Counted from the stretch's first letter, positions 27,350-37,258 are shown. The stretch: DNA of 64,000 nt from CAWANF01 sp963783355 (GCA_963783355.1 CAWANF010000005.1:434001-498000), one strand, 5' to 3'. Notes: generated by a model from the sequence alone, not told the origin. Translations and numbers: made by a program.

Positions 27350-27964
27350 ATGCCCGATAAATTCAAAGGTAAATATCGAATCGAATCTACCCGGTTGCAA
27401 AATTGGGATTACGGATGGGATGCCTACTATTTTGTAACCATCTGTACCAAAAACAGAGAATGTTTTTTCGGTGACGTGGTGATGGGAAAAGACGAATTAC
27501 CATGTGTCTTATTATCATCTATTGGGGAAATCGCCCAACGTTGTTGGATGGAAATACCGAAACATTTTCCTTTTGTAATATTGGGCAATCATATTGTGAT
27601 GCCCAATCATGTGCATGGCATTGTGGTGATTAACAAACCCAACGATGAACATAATGATGAACGTGTCAATAACCGTGACCATGAACGGGGTGTAGAGACG
27701 CAAAATTTTGCGTCTCTACAAACACCAATGCCGATAAAATCCCACAAAAACCAATTTGGTCCACAATCCCAAAATTTGGCATCCATTATCCGTGGGTTTA
27801 AAATTGGGGTTACCAAAAATGCCCGAATGATAAATCCCGGATTTGCCTGGCAATCTCGTTTCCACGACCATATCATTCGCGATGCTATATCATTCCAAAG
27901 GATATCGGATTATATCATCAACAATCCATTAAATTGGTCGGACGACACCTTTAATAAAACATAG
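27350..27964 (+). CDS. REP-associated tyrosine transposase (RAYT, IS200-like Y1)
   Basis: 204-residue Y1 transposase domain protein. It opens with YRIESTRLQNWDYG and YYFVTICTKNRECFFG, followed by the HUH motif NHVHGIV (His87, His89). The catalytic helix region and conserved C-terminus (WQSRFHDHIIRD, NPLNW) follow. RAYTs are domesticated single-copy relatives of IS200/IS605 transposases linked to REP palindromes. A variable linker in the middle contains a perfect 30-bp palindrome read in frame. It lies in a small accessory patch next to a broken ORF and an HsdR-N-like gene. No flanking IS ends seen. Confidence 0.92.
   Translation: MPDKFKGKYRIESTRLQNWDYGWDAYYFVTICTKNRECFFGDVVMGKDELPCVLLSSIGEIAQRCWMEIPKHFPFVILGNHIVMPNHVHGIVVINKPNDEHNDERVNNRDHERGVETQNFASLQTPMPIKSHKNQFGPQSQNLASIIRGFKIGVTKNARMINPGFAWQSRFHDHIIRDAISFQRISDYIINNPLNWSDDTFNKT
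27691..27720. repeat. Perfect 30-bp palindrome inside the RAYT gene
   Basis: Arms TGTAGAGACGCAAAA and TTTTGCGTCTCTACA meet without a spacer. In the gene's frame it encodes about residues 114-124 (VETQNFASLQ) with no stop codon. Confidence 0.95.
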
Positions 27965-28082
27965 ATACGCAAAGAAAAAACGAATAGACGATTGCCAAGA
28001 ATATCACGCACTTTTTTCACCCCTCTCCCAATTATTTCTTACTTTCTGATGTAATTGAAACACGGATTATTTCAAACCCTGA

Positions 28083-29019
28083 ATGAGAAGTATTGCAGCG
28101 CGTCATTTCCCGAGAGTGGTATTCAGAGACGGTCAAAAACTCCTGTGGAACCCGATACTGAAAAAGGCGTACATCAACCGGCCGGAAGAACGGGTCCGTC
28201 TGCGGATTATGGAATCGCTGCTGCTCGACGCGGGATGGTCGCCACACCGCGTCACCTTCGAACTGCCGGTGAACCTGAAACGGGATGAAGCCAGCAAACG
28301 CGCCGACATCCTCTGTTACAATCACGATTTTGAACCGGTTCTGCTCATCGAATGCAAGGCCGAAAACGTACCCATCAGCGAAAAAACGAGCCTTCAGATC
28401 ACTCGTTATAACTCAAAAATCAGGGCTCCCTACCTGATGATGAGCAATGGGATCACCGATTACTTCTTTTCATCCGGAAAGGGCTCATCCCCGGAACATT
28501 TACACAATCGTCCGGATATCCTTGATGAACAACCCTGGGAATAGAGATTACGCCTATTGGGCCGATCGCGGGTTCATCGGCAAAGATTCGGACGTCTTAC
28601 TTCGCAACTGGCTGTTTTCTGCCCAGGAATATTTTTGGTTTGAAATGGACCGGGAAAATACTTCCATCACCCATTTATCACTGCCGTCGACTCCTTCTTT
28701 ATTGAATCTGGAGCATTACTACAAAATCTTTATCTTATCTTCCAGCATTAAGATGGCGGTCAGCTTTATGGCTACCCCATTCAACGGAAACCGATTCTTA
28801 GCTATCATTAACCGAGACGGCTCCAATGAAGGAATTATTGAAATAAACCTGGAATTAATGTCAAACGGAGTGACTCCAAATACTACAATATTCCATGCCG
28901 GCGGTGAAACGGGGGCAGACGCACGCAGCAGCCTTTCGTTTGATTTCGCACAATTTGAACCCCGGCAGTTGCAACATGCTGCAAGTCAACTATTTGAATT
29001 ATTTAAAAATCATACTTAG
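28083..29019 (+). pseudogene. HsdR-N-domain nuclease-like protein, frameshifted
   Basis: The first frame (28083-28544) encodes 153 residues of the type I restriction HsdR N-terminal family. FELPVNLKRDEASKRADILC and PVLLIECKAENVPISE supply the D...ExK nuclease-fold residues. It stops just after DILDEQPWE. A second frame, shifted by +1, continues with RDYAYWADRGFIGKDSDVLL and runs to 29019. The junction sense, and the total of 937 bp (3n+1), indicate one 311-residue protein interrupted by one extra base near 28520-28543. Without methylase or specificity genes it is not a full restriction system. If read as two genes, the second starts at ATG 28525. Confidence 0.7.
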
Positions 29020-29027
29020 GAAACACT

Positions 29028-30356
29028 ATGTTAAAACAACATCGAGATAAACTATGCGCCCTTTTTGATCGAAATGATGATGGCGTCATCTACATCAAGG
29101 GATCCAACATTTCCAACCGCTATGGTACGGATTTTGAATTCCCGTTCCGGCAGGAATCCAACTTTTTATATCTGACCGGCGTCGATGAAGCCGATTTTCA
29201 CCTCATCATTGAGCCGGCAAGCAACATCTATTATCTATTCTCCCCGAAAAGAGACACTCAATATGCGGTCTGGCACGGTTTCATCCGTTCGCAGGAAGAA
29301 TACAAGGCCAAATATCAGCCCGATTACATCCGCTACGATACCGAAATCGATGAGGTACTAAAGCAATTGAAGCCCGATAAAGTCTATTGTCTGAACGAAG
29401 AACAGGCATCGGAAATTAAAAAACGGGGATACGAAACGAATACGGAAACGCTCAAAGACGCCCTCACTTATTGCCGGGTCGTAAAAAGTGACTGGGAACT
29501 GGATCAAATGCGGTATGCCGGAAAAATCACAAGCGCCGCGCATACGGAAGTCCTGAAAGCTTTAAAACCGGGCATGTATGAATATGAGTTGAAAGCCATT
29601 TTTGATCATTATCATATAAAAAACGGACTCATGCAGGAAGCGTACACCGGAATTTATGGCAGCGGCATCAACAGTGCCATCCTGCATTATGTGACCAACA
29701 ATTCCCGGATGAAAGACGGCGACTTATTCCTGATCGATGCCGGTTACGAATACAAAGGATATGCCCACGACGTCACACGGACCTATCCTGTCAATGGTAA
29801 ATTCACGGAATTGCAGGCCGGAATGTACGATGCCGTTCTCAATGCGCATAAAGAGTGCATCAAAGCGTCTAAGCCGGGTATCCAGATGGAAGATCTTCAT
29901 ATGATGGCTGCCCGGATTATGATGCAAGGCATGCTCGACATGGAGCTCATTAAAGGGAACCTGGATGAAATCATGGATAAAAATATCTTTGCGCTCTTTT
30001 TCCCGCACGGACTCGGACACTTCCTCGGTCTCGACACACATGATGTCGGCGGATACCCCAAAGGCGTTGAGCATATCGATCGGCCGGGTGTAAAATATTT
30101 AAGGGTCAGAAGAGAACTGGAACCGGGTATGGTTATCACCATTGAACCCGGCTTATATATCGTTCCGGCATTACTTAAGCCGGCTTTTGAAAACATGGAA
30201 TATTCACGTTACCTGAATATCAAAGCCCTGGAAGGTATGATGGATTTTGGCGGAATTCGTATTGAAGACAATATCGCCATAACCAAAGACGGGAACGAAG
30301 ACCTGACTAACACTCCAAAAGAACGGTCTGAAATCGAAGCCATTATGGCCGGATAA
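29028..30356 (+). CDS. pepP: Xaa-Pro aminopeptidase (aminopeptidase P)
   Basis: 442-residue M24B peptidase removing N-terminal residues before proline. It has the N-terminal AMP_N domain (FPFRQESNFLYLTG), then a pita-bread catalytic domain with metal ligands in LIDAGYEYKGYAHDVTRTYP (two Asp), FFPHGLGHFLG (His), ITIEPGLY (Glu) and GIRIEDNI (Glu). Starts 8 bp after the HsdR-N-like gene. Together with the POT transporter and the S9 peptidase it fits use of proline-containing peptides. Confidence 0.95.
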   Translation: MLKQHRDKLCALFDRNDDGVIYIKGSNISNRYGTDFEFPFRQESNFLYLTGVDEADFHLIIEPASNIYYLFSPKRDTQYAVWHGFIRSQEEYKAKYQPDYIRYDTEIDEVLKQLKPDKVYCLNEEQASEIKKRGYETNTETLKDALTYCRVVKSDWELDQMRYAGKITSAAHTEVLKALKPGMYEYELKAIFDHYHIKNGLMQEAYTGIYGSGINSAILHYVTNNSRMKDGDLFLIDAGYEYKGYAHDVTRTYPVNGKFTELQAGMYDAVLNAHKECIKASKPGIQMEDLHMMAARIMMQGMLDMELIKGNLDEIMDKNIFALFFPHGLGHFLGLDTHDVGGYPKGVEHIDRPGVKYLRVRRELEPGMVITIEPGLYIVPALLKPAFENMEYSRYLNIKALEGMMDFGGIRIEDNIAITKDGNEDLTNTPKERSEIEAIMAG

Positions 30357-30433
30357 ATGTAGTATTGAGTATTGAGTAGTGAGATTTGAGATATGAGAAA
30401 TAAAGTCTTGTGTCTTGAATCTCAACTCTTTAC

Positions 30434-30658
30434 CTATTTAATCTCAAAGCCTTTCTTCGCGAGATAATCACGGATTTTTTTCACATGGTCGCCCTGCACT
30501 TCTATCGTTTTCTGGTACCATGTCCCTCCGGCTCCGCAATGCTGCTTTAATTCCTTAGCCAGATTCTCAATAACCTGGGGATTGTGCTGAATATTGGTAA
30601 TAACCGTTACCGATTTTCCTCTTCTTCCTTTATTATCTAGTGTTATCTTAATAGCCAT
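30434..30658 (-). CDS. SUI1/eIF1-like translation factor (YciH family)
   Basis: 74 residues. The SUI1 core is visible: KGRRGKSVTVITNI, then LAKELKQHCGAGGTW and IEVQGDHVKKIRDYLAKKGF. It is shorter than E. coli YciH (about 108) because the N-terminal extension is missing, as in many FCB-group homologues. It probably acts on start-codon selection at the 30S subunit, but bacterial roles are poorly defined. Convergent with pepP. Confidence 0.9.
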   Translation of the reverse strand: MAIKITLDNKGRRGKSVTVITNIQHNPQVIENLAKELKQHCGAGGTWYQKTIEVQGDHVKKIRDYLAKKGFEIK

Positions 30659-30838
30659 GTGTTCTATTTTATCGAAATTTGCATTCTAACCTTCCGGACA
30701 AGATACATTGTCAAACAATTAATCACCCGGTATTTGATAAACTAAATTCGATCCTTATTTTAGCAAACCTATATGTTTCTCCGTTTGCCTCCATTCGGAA
30801 TGTGAGGATGTTACTATTCTAACTAATTGAGTTCAATT

Positions 30839-32926
30839 ATGAAGCGATTACTTGCCTTGTCTTGCATAATAGTGCTGCCCTTGTTTGTGAAGGCACAAAG
30901 CCCTATTGATACGTTGCAGCTAAAAACCATTTTTATGGAACCCTATTTAGCTGGCACACGTCCTGAATTTTCTTTCTTTTCACCTGATGATAAAACGGTT
31001 TATTACAACTGGAATGATTCAAGCTACACCAAAACCAGTCTGTACCAGGTAAATATCGATGGAAAACACTTCCAAAAATCCGATAAAGACGTCATCAAAC
31101 ACGGCCATCTTTCACCCGATAAACGCATGATTGCATACATAAAAGATGGCGATTTATGGATTGCAGACAACCGCGGACATAACCGGCACAAGCTGTTCTC
31201 TTCCCCGGTCGCCGAAACGGACCCGGTCTGGTCACCCGACAGCCGTGAAATAGCTTTCATTCGCGATGGAAATGTCTGGATCGACAATATCGAGACGCAT
31301 GAAATCAAGCAAATCACCAATAAATCAGCCAAAGTACCCGGATATGATGTTCAGGCATGGGTCGATAACGGGAAAAAACTGGTGCTGCTTCAGGAAGATG
31401 ATTCGAAAATGAAGGAATATTATTTCCCCGAATATGTGCACAAATATGTCGAACCCGGAGAAACCAAACGAGGTGTTTCAACTATAATCTTATCGGTGGT
31501 CAGTACCGATTCGGGTAAAACAAAGCAGTTGCAAAAAGGCGAGTTCTATTACAGGAATCTTTCTGCCAGCAAAGACGGAAGATATCTGGCTCTCGATAAG
31601 CTTGACATCCCCATGAAACACCGCGATATCATTGTCTACGATTTTAAAAAAGACACGAATTATGTAGCTTTTCGTGATTCCACCAAAGGCTGGATTACCT
31701 GGGATAAAACAGAAATGCAGTTTGCCCCGACAAGCGACGAATTGATGTTCACCTCCGAACGTTCGGGCTGGAATCATATTTATACGGTTAATCCTGACGG
31801 TTCAAACCTGAAACAGTGGACTTCAGGCGATTATGAAGTTGCCTGGGCTGAGTGGCTGAACGACAATTCTTTTGTGTTTGCCTCCACTCAGGAAGGTCCG
31901 GGACAGCGGCGCATTTATACCATTTCCAAGCAAGACATGTCACCCAAAGATTTGACTCCAACCACGGCTTTCCGTGAAGATTTTCATCTGAGTCATAATC
32001 ACCAGTATGTGGTTTACCGTAAATCGTACTGGAATGAACCGGATGAATTATACGCTTTGAATCTCAAACATCCGGGTAAAGAAACACGCCTGACGCATTC
32101 TGTACCCAAACGATTCACCGAAATCAATTGGGAAACACCGGATTATCGTCGTTTTACAGGTCGCGATGGCCATACCAAAATATCCATGACGATCCTGAAA
32201 CCACGGCATTTCGTTTCCGGCAAAAAATACCCGGTTATCGTTTTTGTTCATGGCGCCGGATCGTTGCAGGATGTCTTCAAAGGCTGGTCGACTAACTATC
32301 ACCGCGAACATATGTTCAATCAATTCCTGGCCGATCACGGGTATGCCGTCATCAATGTCGATTATCGTCACAGTGTCGGCTACGGACGTAAATTCCGCGA
32401 AGATGTGACGGGCTGGCTCGGCCATTACGAAACGCAGGATATCATCGATGCCCTGGGAGAGCTGAATAAAGATGGCTATGCCAACCTGGACAAAGTGGGC
32501 ATTTATGGCGGTAGTTATGGCGGATTCCTGTCGCTTTATACGGTTCTGACCGCCCCGAAGCATTTCGATGCCGCTGCTGCCCTTCGGGCCGTAACCAACT
32601 GGCGTAATTATTATTATACCAATCCATGGTATACCGAACCACGATTGGGAACACCCGAAAAGAATCCTGAAAATTATAAACGCAGTTCCCCGTTAACCTA
32701 CGCCGATTCATTGAAACGCCCCGTGCTCATTTTACACGGACTCAGGGATAACAACGTGGGTTACCAGGATGCGGCAGAATTCATTCACCAGCTGATTGAA
32801 TCTAAAAATCATAATTTCCGGTTTATGATGTATCCGACGGAACGGCACGGGTTCAAAGATCCCGATTCGTGGTTTGATGAATATTACCGGATTTACCACT
32901 TCTTTAATCAGCAGTTTATGAATTAA
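30839..32926 (+). CDS. S9 family prolyl peptidase (dipeptidyl peptidase IV-like), exported
   Basis: 695 residues from ATG 30839 with signal peptide MKRLLALSCIIVLPLFVKAQ; a TTG four codons upstream is less likely. The N-terminal two thirds is a beta-propeller with PD40/DPP-IV-like repeats (for example PDKRMIAYIKDGDLWIADN). The C-terminal alpha/beta hydrolase has the nucleophile in GIYGGSYGGF (Ser559), Asp637 in HGLRDNN and His670 in ERHGF. It cleaves dipeptides after proline or alanine in the periplasm. A strong terminator follows. Confidence 0.94.
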   Translation: MKRLLALSCIIVLPLFVKAQSPIDTLQLKTIFMEPYLAGTRPEFSFFSPDDKTVYYNWNDSSYTKTSLYQVNIDGKHFQKSDKDVIKHGHLSPDKRMIAYIKDGDLWIADNRGHNRHKLFSSPVAETDPVWSPDSREIAFIRDGNVWIDNIETHEIKQITNKSAKVPGYDVQAWVDNGKKLVLLQEDDSKMKEYYFPEYVHKYVEPGETKRGVSTIILSVVSTDSGKTKQLQKGEFYYRNLSASKDGRYLALDKLDIPMKHRDIIVYDFKKDTNYVAFRDSTKGWITWDKTEMQFAPTSDELMFTSERSGWNHIYTVNPDGSNLKQWTSGDYEVAWAEWLNDNSFVFASTQEGPGQRRIYTISKQDMSPKDLTPTTAFREDFHLSHNHQYVVYRKSYWNEPDELYALNLKHPGKETRLTHSVPKRFTEINWETPDYRRFTGRDGHTKISMTILKPRHFVSGKKYPVIVFVHGAGSLQDVFKGWSTNYHREHMFNQFLADHGYAVINVDYRHSVGYGRKFREDVTGWLGHYETQDIIDALGELNKDGYANLDKVGIYGGSYGGFLSLYTVLTAPKHFDAAAALRAVTNWRNYYYTNPWYTEPRLGTPEKNPENYKRSSPLTYADSLKRPVLILHGLRDNNVGYQDAAEFIHQLIESKNHNFRFMMYPTERHGFKDPDSWFDEYYRIYHFFNQQFMN

Positions 32927-32968
32927 ACACGTTGATAATTTAGTTTTTCTGTTAATATTTTTACCTCT

Positions 32969-33007
32969 CAGCATCACTATTTTCAACTTTAGTGATGCTG
33001 ATTTTTT
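32969..33007 (+). terminator. Rho-independent terminator after the S9 peptidase
   Basis: 11-bp perfect stem CAGCATCACTA (32969-32979) and TAGTGATGCTG (32990-33000), followed by ATTTTTT. Confidence 0.92.
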
Positions 33008-33102
33008 ATTGCCCGCCTTTTATTTCGTGACCATTTAAAATTTGCACCTTTTACGGTAATCCTTATCTTACAAAACGTTAAATCTATTCATGATAAAGAG
33101 AT

Positions 33103-33924
33103 ATGAGAAAAAGCCGCCGGAAGGTTTGCGCAATCTTCATTTATGCCCATATTCTGATCGGAATAAATTTTATTCCCAATTTTGCTATGGCACAAAGCCT
33201 GTTGCAATCATGGTCTGATGAACCCCAAATTTCGTTTGAATTTTATCATCCAAATATAAAAGAGCATGGTATCGGGAAGGTATCAGGCATTGCTTTTTTG
33301 GATATTAAATACCCAGTCGGGAACAATACTTTACTAAGTTTCGATATACCATACGGTTATTACAAGGGAACACAATTTTACAGCAACTATAGGGCCGGTT
33401 CGTTTGGAAATCCCTATGTGGGTTTGGTGTTTTATAATCCGGATACACCCGTAACGATTGATTTCGGGGTCAGGTTGCCGCTCATCAATAAGATTGATTA
33501 CAACCTTCCGCTCCTTGCTAACGCCACGTCTTATTATCGCTATGATTCTATGCTCAAAGGGTTTACTTCATTAAACTTCAGGGCAAATATTAATAGAAAT
33601 ATATTTCCCTTTCTGAAATTGAAATATTACATAGGCGGCATTATAACTACTAATTTTCAAAGTACCTTAGCCCCCAATATCATTGCCCCCTTTGGTTTCT
33701 CACTGCGATATTTCTATCAACAAATCCTATTTGGCGGCGGTATCACCGGTTTGCTGAATGTCAGATACCTGGATAATAGTCTTGCAAATAGCACCATGTT
33801 CCAATTTCATGTTGAAAGCGGGTTAAATTTAAAAGCCTGGTCTCCTAATTTATATTTTGCCGTACCACTTGATAAAGAAGCCGGCAATTGTTCAGCTGGA
33901 TCATCGGTTTCCGCGTTACCCTAA
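33103..33924 (+). CDS. Exported protein, probable outer-membrane beta-barrel
   Basis: 273 residues with a basic N-terminus and hydrophobic signal (cleavage likely after NFAMAQ). The mature protein is rich in Tyr, Phe, Asn and Gly, with alternating amphipathic strands such as VGLVFYNPDTPVTIDFGVRL and a final aromatic stretch. This suggests an outer-membrane barrel. No named family is recognised. GAGAT precedes the ATG. It stands alone between terminator-like hairpins. Confidence 0.75.
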   Translation: MRKSRRKVCAIFIYAHILIGINFIPNFAMAQSLLQSWSDEPQISFEFYHPNIKEHGIGKVSGIAFLDIKYPVGNNTLLSFDIPYGYYKGTQFYSNYRAGSFGNPYVGLVFYNPDTPVTIDFGVRLPLINKIDYNLPLLANATSYYRYDSMLKGFTSLNFRANINRNIFPFLKLKYYIGGIITTNFQSTLAPNIIAPFGFSLRYFYQQILFGGGITGLLNVRYLDNSLANSTMFQFHVESGLNLKAWSPNLYFAVPLDKEAGNCSAGSSVSALP

Positions 33925-33933
33925 AGCTTCATA

Positions 33934-33978
33934 ATTTCCTTAAATAGATACGAATTGGCTTTAATTTTTTAAGGAAAT
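33934..33978. terminator. Hairpin after the putative barrel gene
   Basis: Perfect 11-bp inverted repeat ATTTCCTTAAA (33934-33944) and TTTAAGGAAAT (33968-33978) with a 23-base loop. There is no T run, so termination is uncertain. A second stem, CTGCATTTT/AAAATGCAG (34010-34034), lies between it and dnaX. Confidence 0.5.
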
Positions 33979-34131
33979 ATATTCCGATAACCGGGCTGGT
34001 CATTGCTTCCTGCATTTTCACTATAAAAATGCAGTCATTACGGTATTCACTGTCTTTCCATGATGCGAAAGGTCATTCGTTTTAGTATTTTAAATGATAA
34101 TTTAGTTTTCAGATAAAACCGGTACGTATTC

Positions 34132-35981
34132 ATGCCCGAGAATTATAAAGCTCTTACCCGAAAATACCGACCCCGTTCGTTTGATGATATCGTTTCGCAG
34201 GAACATGTAAGCAACACGCTGAAAAATGCTATAGAACAGAACCGTCTTTCACATGCTTATATGTTTTGTGGTCCCCGCGGTGTGGGAAAAACCACTATGG
34301 CCCGTGTATCTAGCCCGGACCATCAATGAAATTGGTGCGGATATCGACGGGGAAGCATTCGGTAATACGTTGAATATCATAGAGATCGACGCGGCATCTA
34401 ACAATAAGGTTGAAGACGTTCACCGGATTCGGGAAACCGTGCGAATTCCCCCGCAGAATGGCCGTTATAAGATCTATATCATCGATGAAGTTCATATGCT
34501 CAGCAAGCAGGCTTACAATGCCCTGCTGAAAACACTCGAAGAACCGCCGGCGCATGTCATCTTTATTTTCGCAACTACCGAACCACAAAAAGTACTGCCT
34601 ACAATCATGTCGCGGTGCCAGCGTTTCGATTTTCATCGTATCAAAGTGGAAGAAATTGTTGACCGGCTTAAAAGGAATTTGTGCACAGGAAGACATCAAA
34701 ATTGATGATGAGTCCCTGCATGTCATCGCCCACAAGGCGGATGGAGCGTTGCGTGACGCCCTCAGCATCACGGACCAGGCCATCGCTTTCTGTGGCTCCG
34801 ATATTAAACAGGATGAACTCCTTCGGGCATTGAATGTCGTAAGTTCCGAAAGTTTATTTTTGCTGATGGATGCGATTCAGGCTCATGATGCCGACGCGGG
34901 ATTGCAGCTGATTGACGGATTATTACAGGATGGAAACGATATCCAGGAGTTTCTCGTAAGTCTTACTGAGCATTTTCGCAATCTCTACATCGCCAAAGGC
35001 GGCAAAAGCATGCATCTGATCGAGGCTTCCGACGAAACGAGAGTCCGATATCAAAAATATGCGGATATTTTTTCTGAAGACGATTTGATGCGTATGCTTC
35101 ACATCGCTAATGAAGCCCAGTTTAAAATACGTGAGGCGCATCAACCCCGGATTCAACTTGAAATTGCGATACTCAAACTGATCACCATGCAGCGATCAGA
35201 AGGATTTCAAAAACTGCTAAAAGAGCTGGAAGAACTTAAAAGCAATGGCATACCAGGTTCACCGAAACCTTCTGCTGACAACACCCCAAAAACGGTAAAT
35301 GAAACCTCAGCGAAAACGGTTCAATCCGGCCAGGAAACGAAACCTGCAAATGCACAGGCATCAACTCCTCCAAAACCTGCTCAGCCAGCTGCGGCAAAAC
35401 CAAAAAAAGATTTTTTAGGCTCTCCGGCCATCGGAACCAAAAACAGTTTGTCATCTGTCCGGGTCAATCTGCACCGTGGAGCATTAGTCAACGACAAACC
35501 GGAACCGGATGAGAATGAAAACTCTCTTTACCAAAATGAGATTAACGGCAATCTGGCATTAGCCCCGAAACCATCGACCTTGAAGAAGAAACATTCAAAG
35601 AATCGGGCAAAAAATGGTATCTGCACGATATCAAGGAAATATGGAATGATTATCTTGCAAAAGTAGACGAAAACGACAAGGTACCAGAAACAGTGGGATG
35701 GACTCTTAAGCAGGCTGTTCCCATTGATTTACAGGACAAGGAATTGACACTGCAGTGTAACGATGGATTTACCTTTCAAATGATGGAAGAAAACCGCCGG
35801 CAGCTTGGGAAGAATATTGCAGCAAATGACGGGAAGCCGGTTAAGTATTACATGTGTTATTAAAGAAAATCAGGAAAAACAGGAATCATATGATCCCTAT
35901 TCCCGTTTCAGGGAATTACAAAAAAAGGACCCGGTCTTGCGGACCATTGTTGAACTTTTTGGAGCTGAATTAGAATATTAA
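34132..35981 (+). pseudogene. dnaX: DNA polymerase III tau/gamma subunit, broken by four frameshifts
   Basis: Clamp-loader ATPase of the replicase. Reading across frames gives KYRPRSFDDIVSQEHVSNTL, Walker A GPRGVGKTT, IIEIDAASNNKVEDV, IIDEVHMLSKQAYNALLKTL, sensor 1 ATTEPQKV, SRCQRFDF, domain III, and a Pro/Ala/Lys-rich linker to a tau-like C-terminus ending VELFGAELEY. The frame shifts near 34309 (+1), 34670-34673 (+1, A4 run), 35551-35555 (-1) and 35852-35856 (+1). Correcting these leaves exactly 616 codons. The gene is essential, so errors in the sequence are more likely than true loss. The usual four-Cys zinc module is absent. Heads the conserved dnaX-ybaB-recR order. Confidence 0.92.
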
Positions 35982-36003
35982 CCTTACAGTTAAGGACTGT
36001 TTT

Positions 36004-36342
36004 ATGCAAAACATGGCTGATCTCTTTGGAAAAATTAACGAGTTCCAAAGCAAAATGAACGAATTGAAAAACGAACTGGCACGTACGGAAGTAAGCGCAG
36101 AAGCTGGTGGGGGCATGGTGAAAGTTACGGCCAATGGAAATCGTGAAATCATAAGCGTAAAGCTGGACAAAGACATTGTGGATCCCAATGATATGGAAAT
36201 GCTCGAAGACCTGATTGTCGCCGGCATCAACAAAGCACTGAGTGAAGCAGAACAAATGAATAAGGAAAAAATGGCCGAACTGACCAAAGGAATCATGCCC
36301 GGGGGAATTCCCGGCCTTGACTTAGGTAATATCGGATTCTGA
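36004..36342 (+). CDS. YbaB/EbfC family nucleoid-associated protein
   Basis: 112 residues. YbaB/EbfC dimeric DNA-binding protein, usually encoded between dnaX and recR as here. Typical features are the N-terminal coiled region (LFGKINEFQSKMNELKNEL), the GGGMVKVTANGNREIISVKLD beta core, DPNDMEMLEDLIVAGINKA, and a Gly-rich tail. Starts 22 bp after the dnaX stop. Confidence 0.95.
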   Translation: MQNMADLFGKINEFQSKMNELKNELARTEVSAEAGGGMVKVTANGNREIISVKLDKDIVDPNDMEMLEDLIVAGINKALSEAEQMNKEKMAELTKGIMPGGIPGLDLGNIGF

Positions 36343-36392
36343 TCAATCCGTTTTTCTTTGAACTGCGGTTTTCTCCATTTTTTTTAGGTTTT

Positions 36393-36995
36393 ATGCAATT
36401 AATATCCGAAACTTTAGAACGGGCCATTGAACAACTGGCAAAATTGCCGGGCATGGGGCGCAAGTCTGCACAGCGCATCGCTATGCATCTTCTTAAGCAG
36501 AATGAAGAACAGGTTGATATGCTTGCAAACTCAATCGTTCAGTTAAAGAAATCTATAAAATATTGTTCTGTCTGCTATAATATCACCGACGAAGATCCCT
36601 GTCCCATTTGCCGGAGTGCCAAAAGAAATAACGGTGTCATTTGCGTTGTGGAAGATACCAAGGACGTGTATGCCATTGAACGAACAAACGAATATCATGG
36701 CCGTTACCATGTTTTAGGCGGAGTTATTTCGCCCCTGGACAACATTGGCCCTAATGATATCCGCATAAAAGAATTGATTGAACGGGTCAGTAAAAGCGAT
36801 GATATAAATGAAATTATACTCGCGCTAAACCCTGATGCAGAAGGCGAAGCAACTTCTTATTATCTGCATAAGTTACTTAAACCATTCGAAGTAAAAGTGA
36901 CGCGCATCGCCCACGGAATCCCCATGGGCACCGAACTCGAATATATTGATGAAGCTACTCTTTGCCGGGCTTTCATTGGACGCTCGGTAATTTGA
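36393..36995 (+). CDS. recR: Recombination mediator RecR
   Basis: 200 residues. RecR works with RecO and RecF to load RecA at gaps. Helix-hairpin-helix LAKLPGMGRKSAQRIAMHLL is followed by a four-Cys zinc finger (CSVCYNITDEDPCPIC, about 57-72). The TOPRIM domain (VVEDTKDVYAIE...ALNPDAEGEATSYYL) and the C-terminal Walker B-like GTELEYIDEATL complete it. Length is standard. Third gene of the dnaX cluster. Confidence 0.97.
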   Translation: MQLISETLERAIEQLAKLPGMGRKSAQRIAMHLLKQNEEQVDMLANSIVQLKKSIKYCSVCYNITDEDPCPICRSAKRNNGVICVVEDTKDVYAIERTNEYHGRYHVLGGVISPLDNIGPNDIRIKELIERVSKSDDINEIILALNPDAEGEATSYYLHKLLKPFEVKVTRIAHGIPMGTELEYIDEATLCRAFIGRSVI

Positions 36996-37258
36996 TTTTC
37001 CCGACATCAGTGAATGATTTGAACATCATTTATGAAATGTTATTTATCCACTTATTTCCATACCCATCCGGAGATATTTTAACATACTGGTATAGATAAT
37101 TTGTATATTTAGTGCTAATCTTTTCTTCTGACTGAAAGGATAGGATATTTTGTATATCCAGTGAAATTATGTTTTATTCAAATTGATATTATTAATTTCC
37201 GCCCCCATTCCCATTTGCCAAGCCAAATAAATCCGGACGGATTAAAAACTATTTAGAA

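Noticed and set aside
28083..30356. Restriction-modification or other defence operon
   Set aside because: Only an HsdR-N-like protein is present; no methylase, specificity subunit or helicase, and the next gene is aminopeptidase P.
34132..35981. Programmed ribosomal frameshifting in dnaX
   Set aside because: Four shifts, one of opposite sense, none at an A6G-type slippery site with a stem, and one within the ATPase core.
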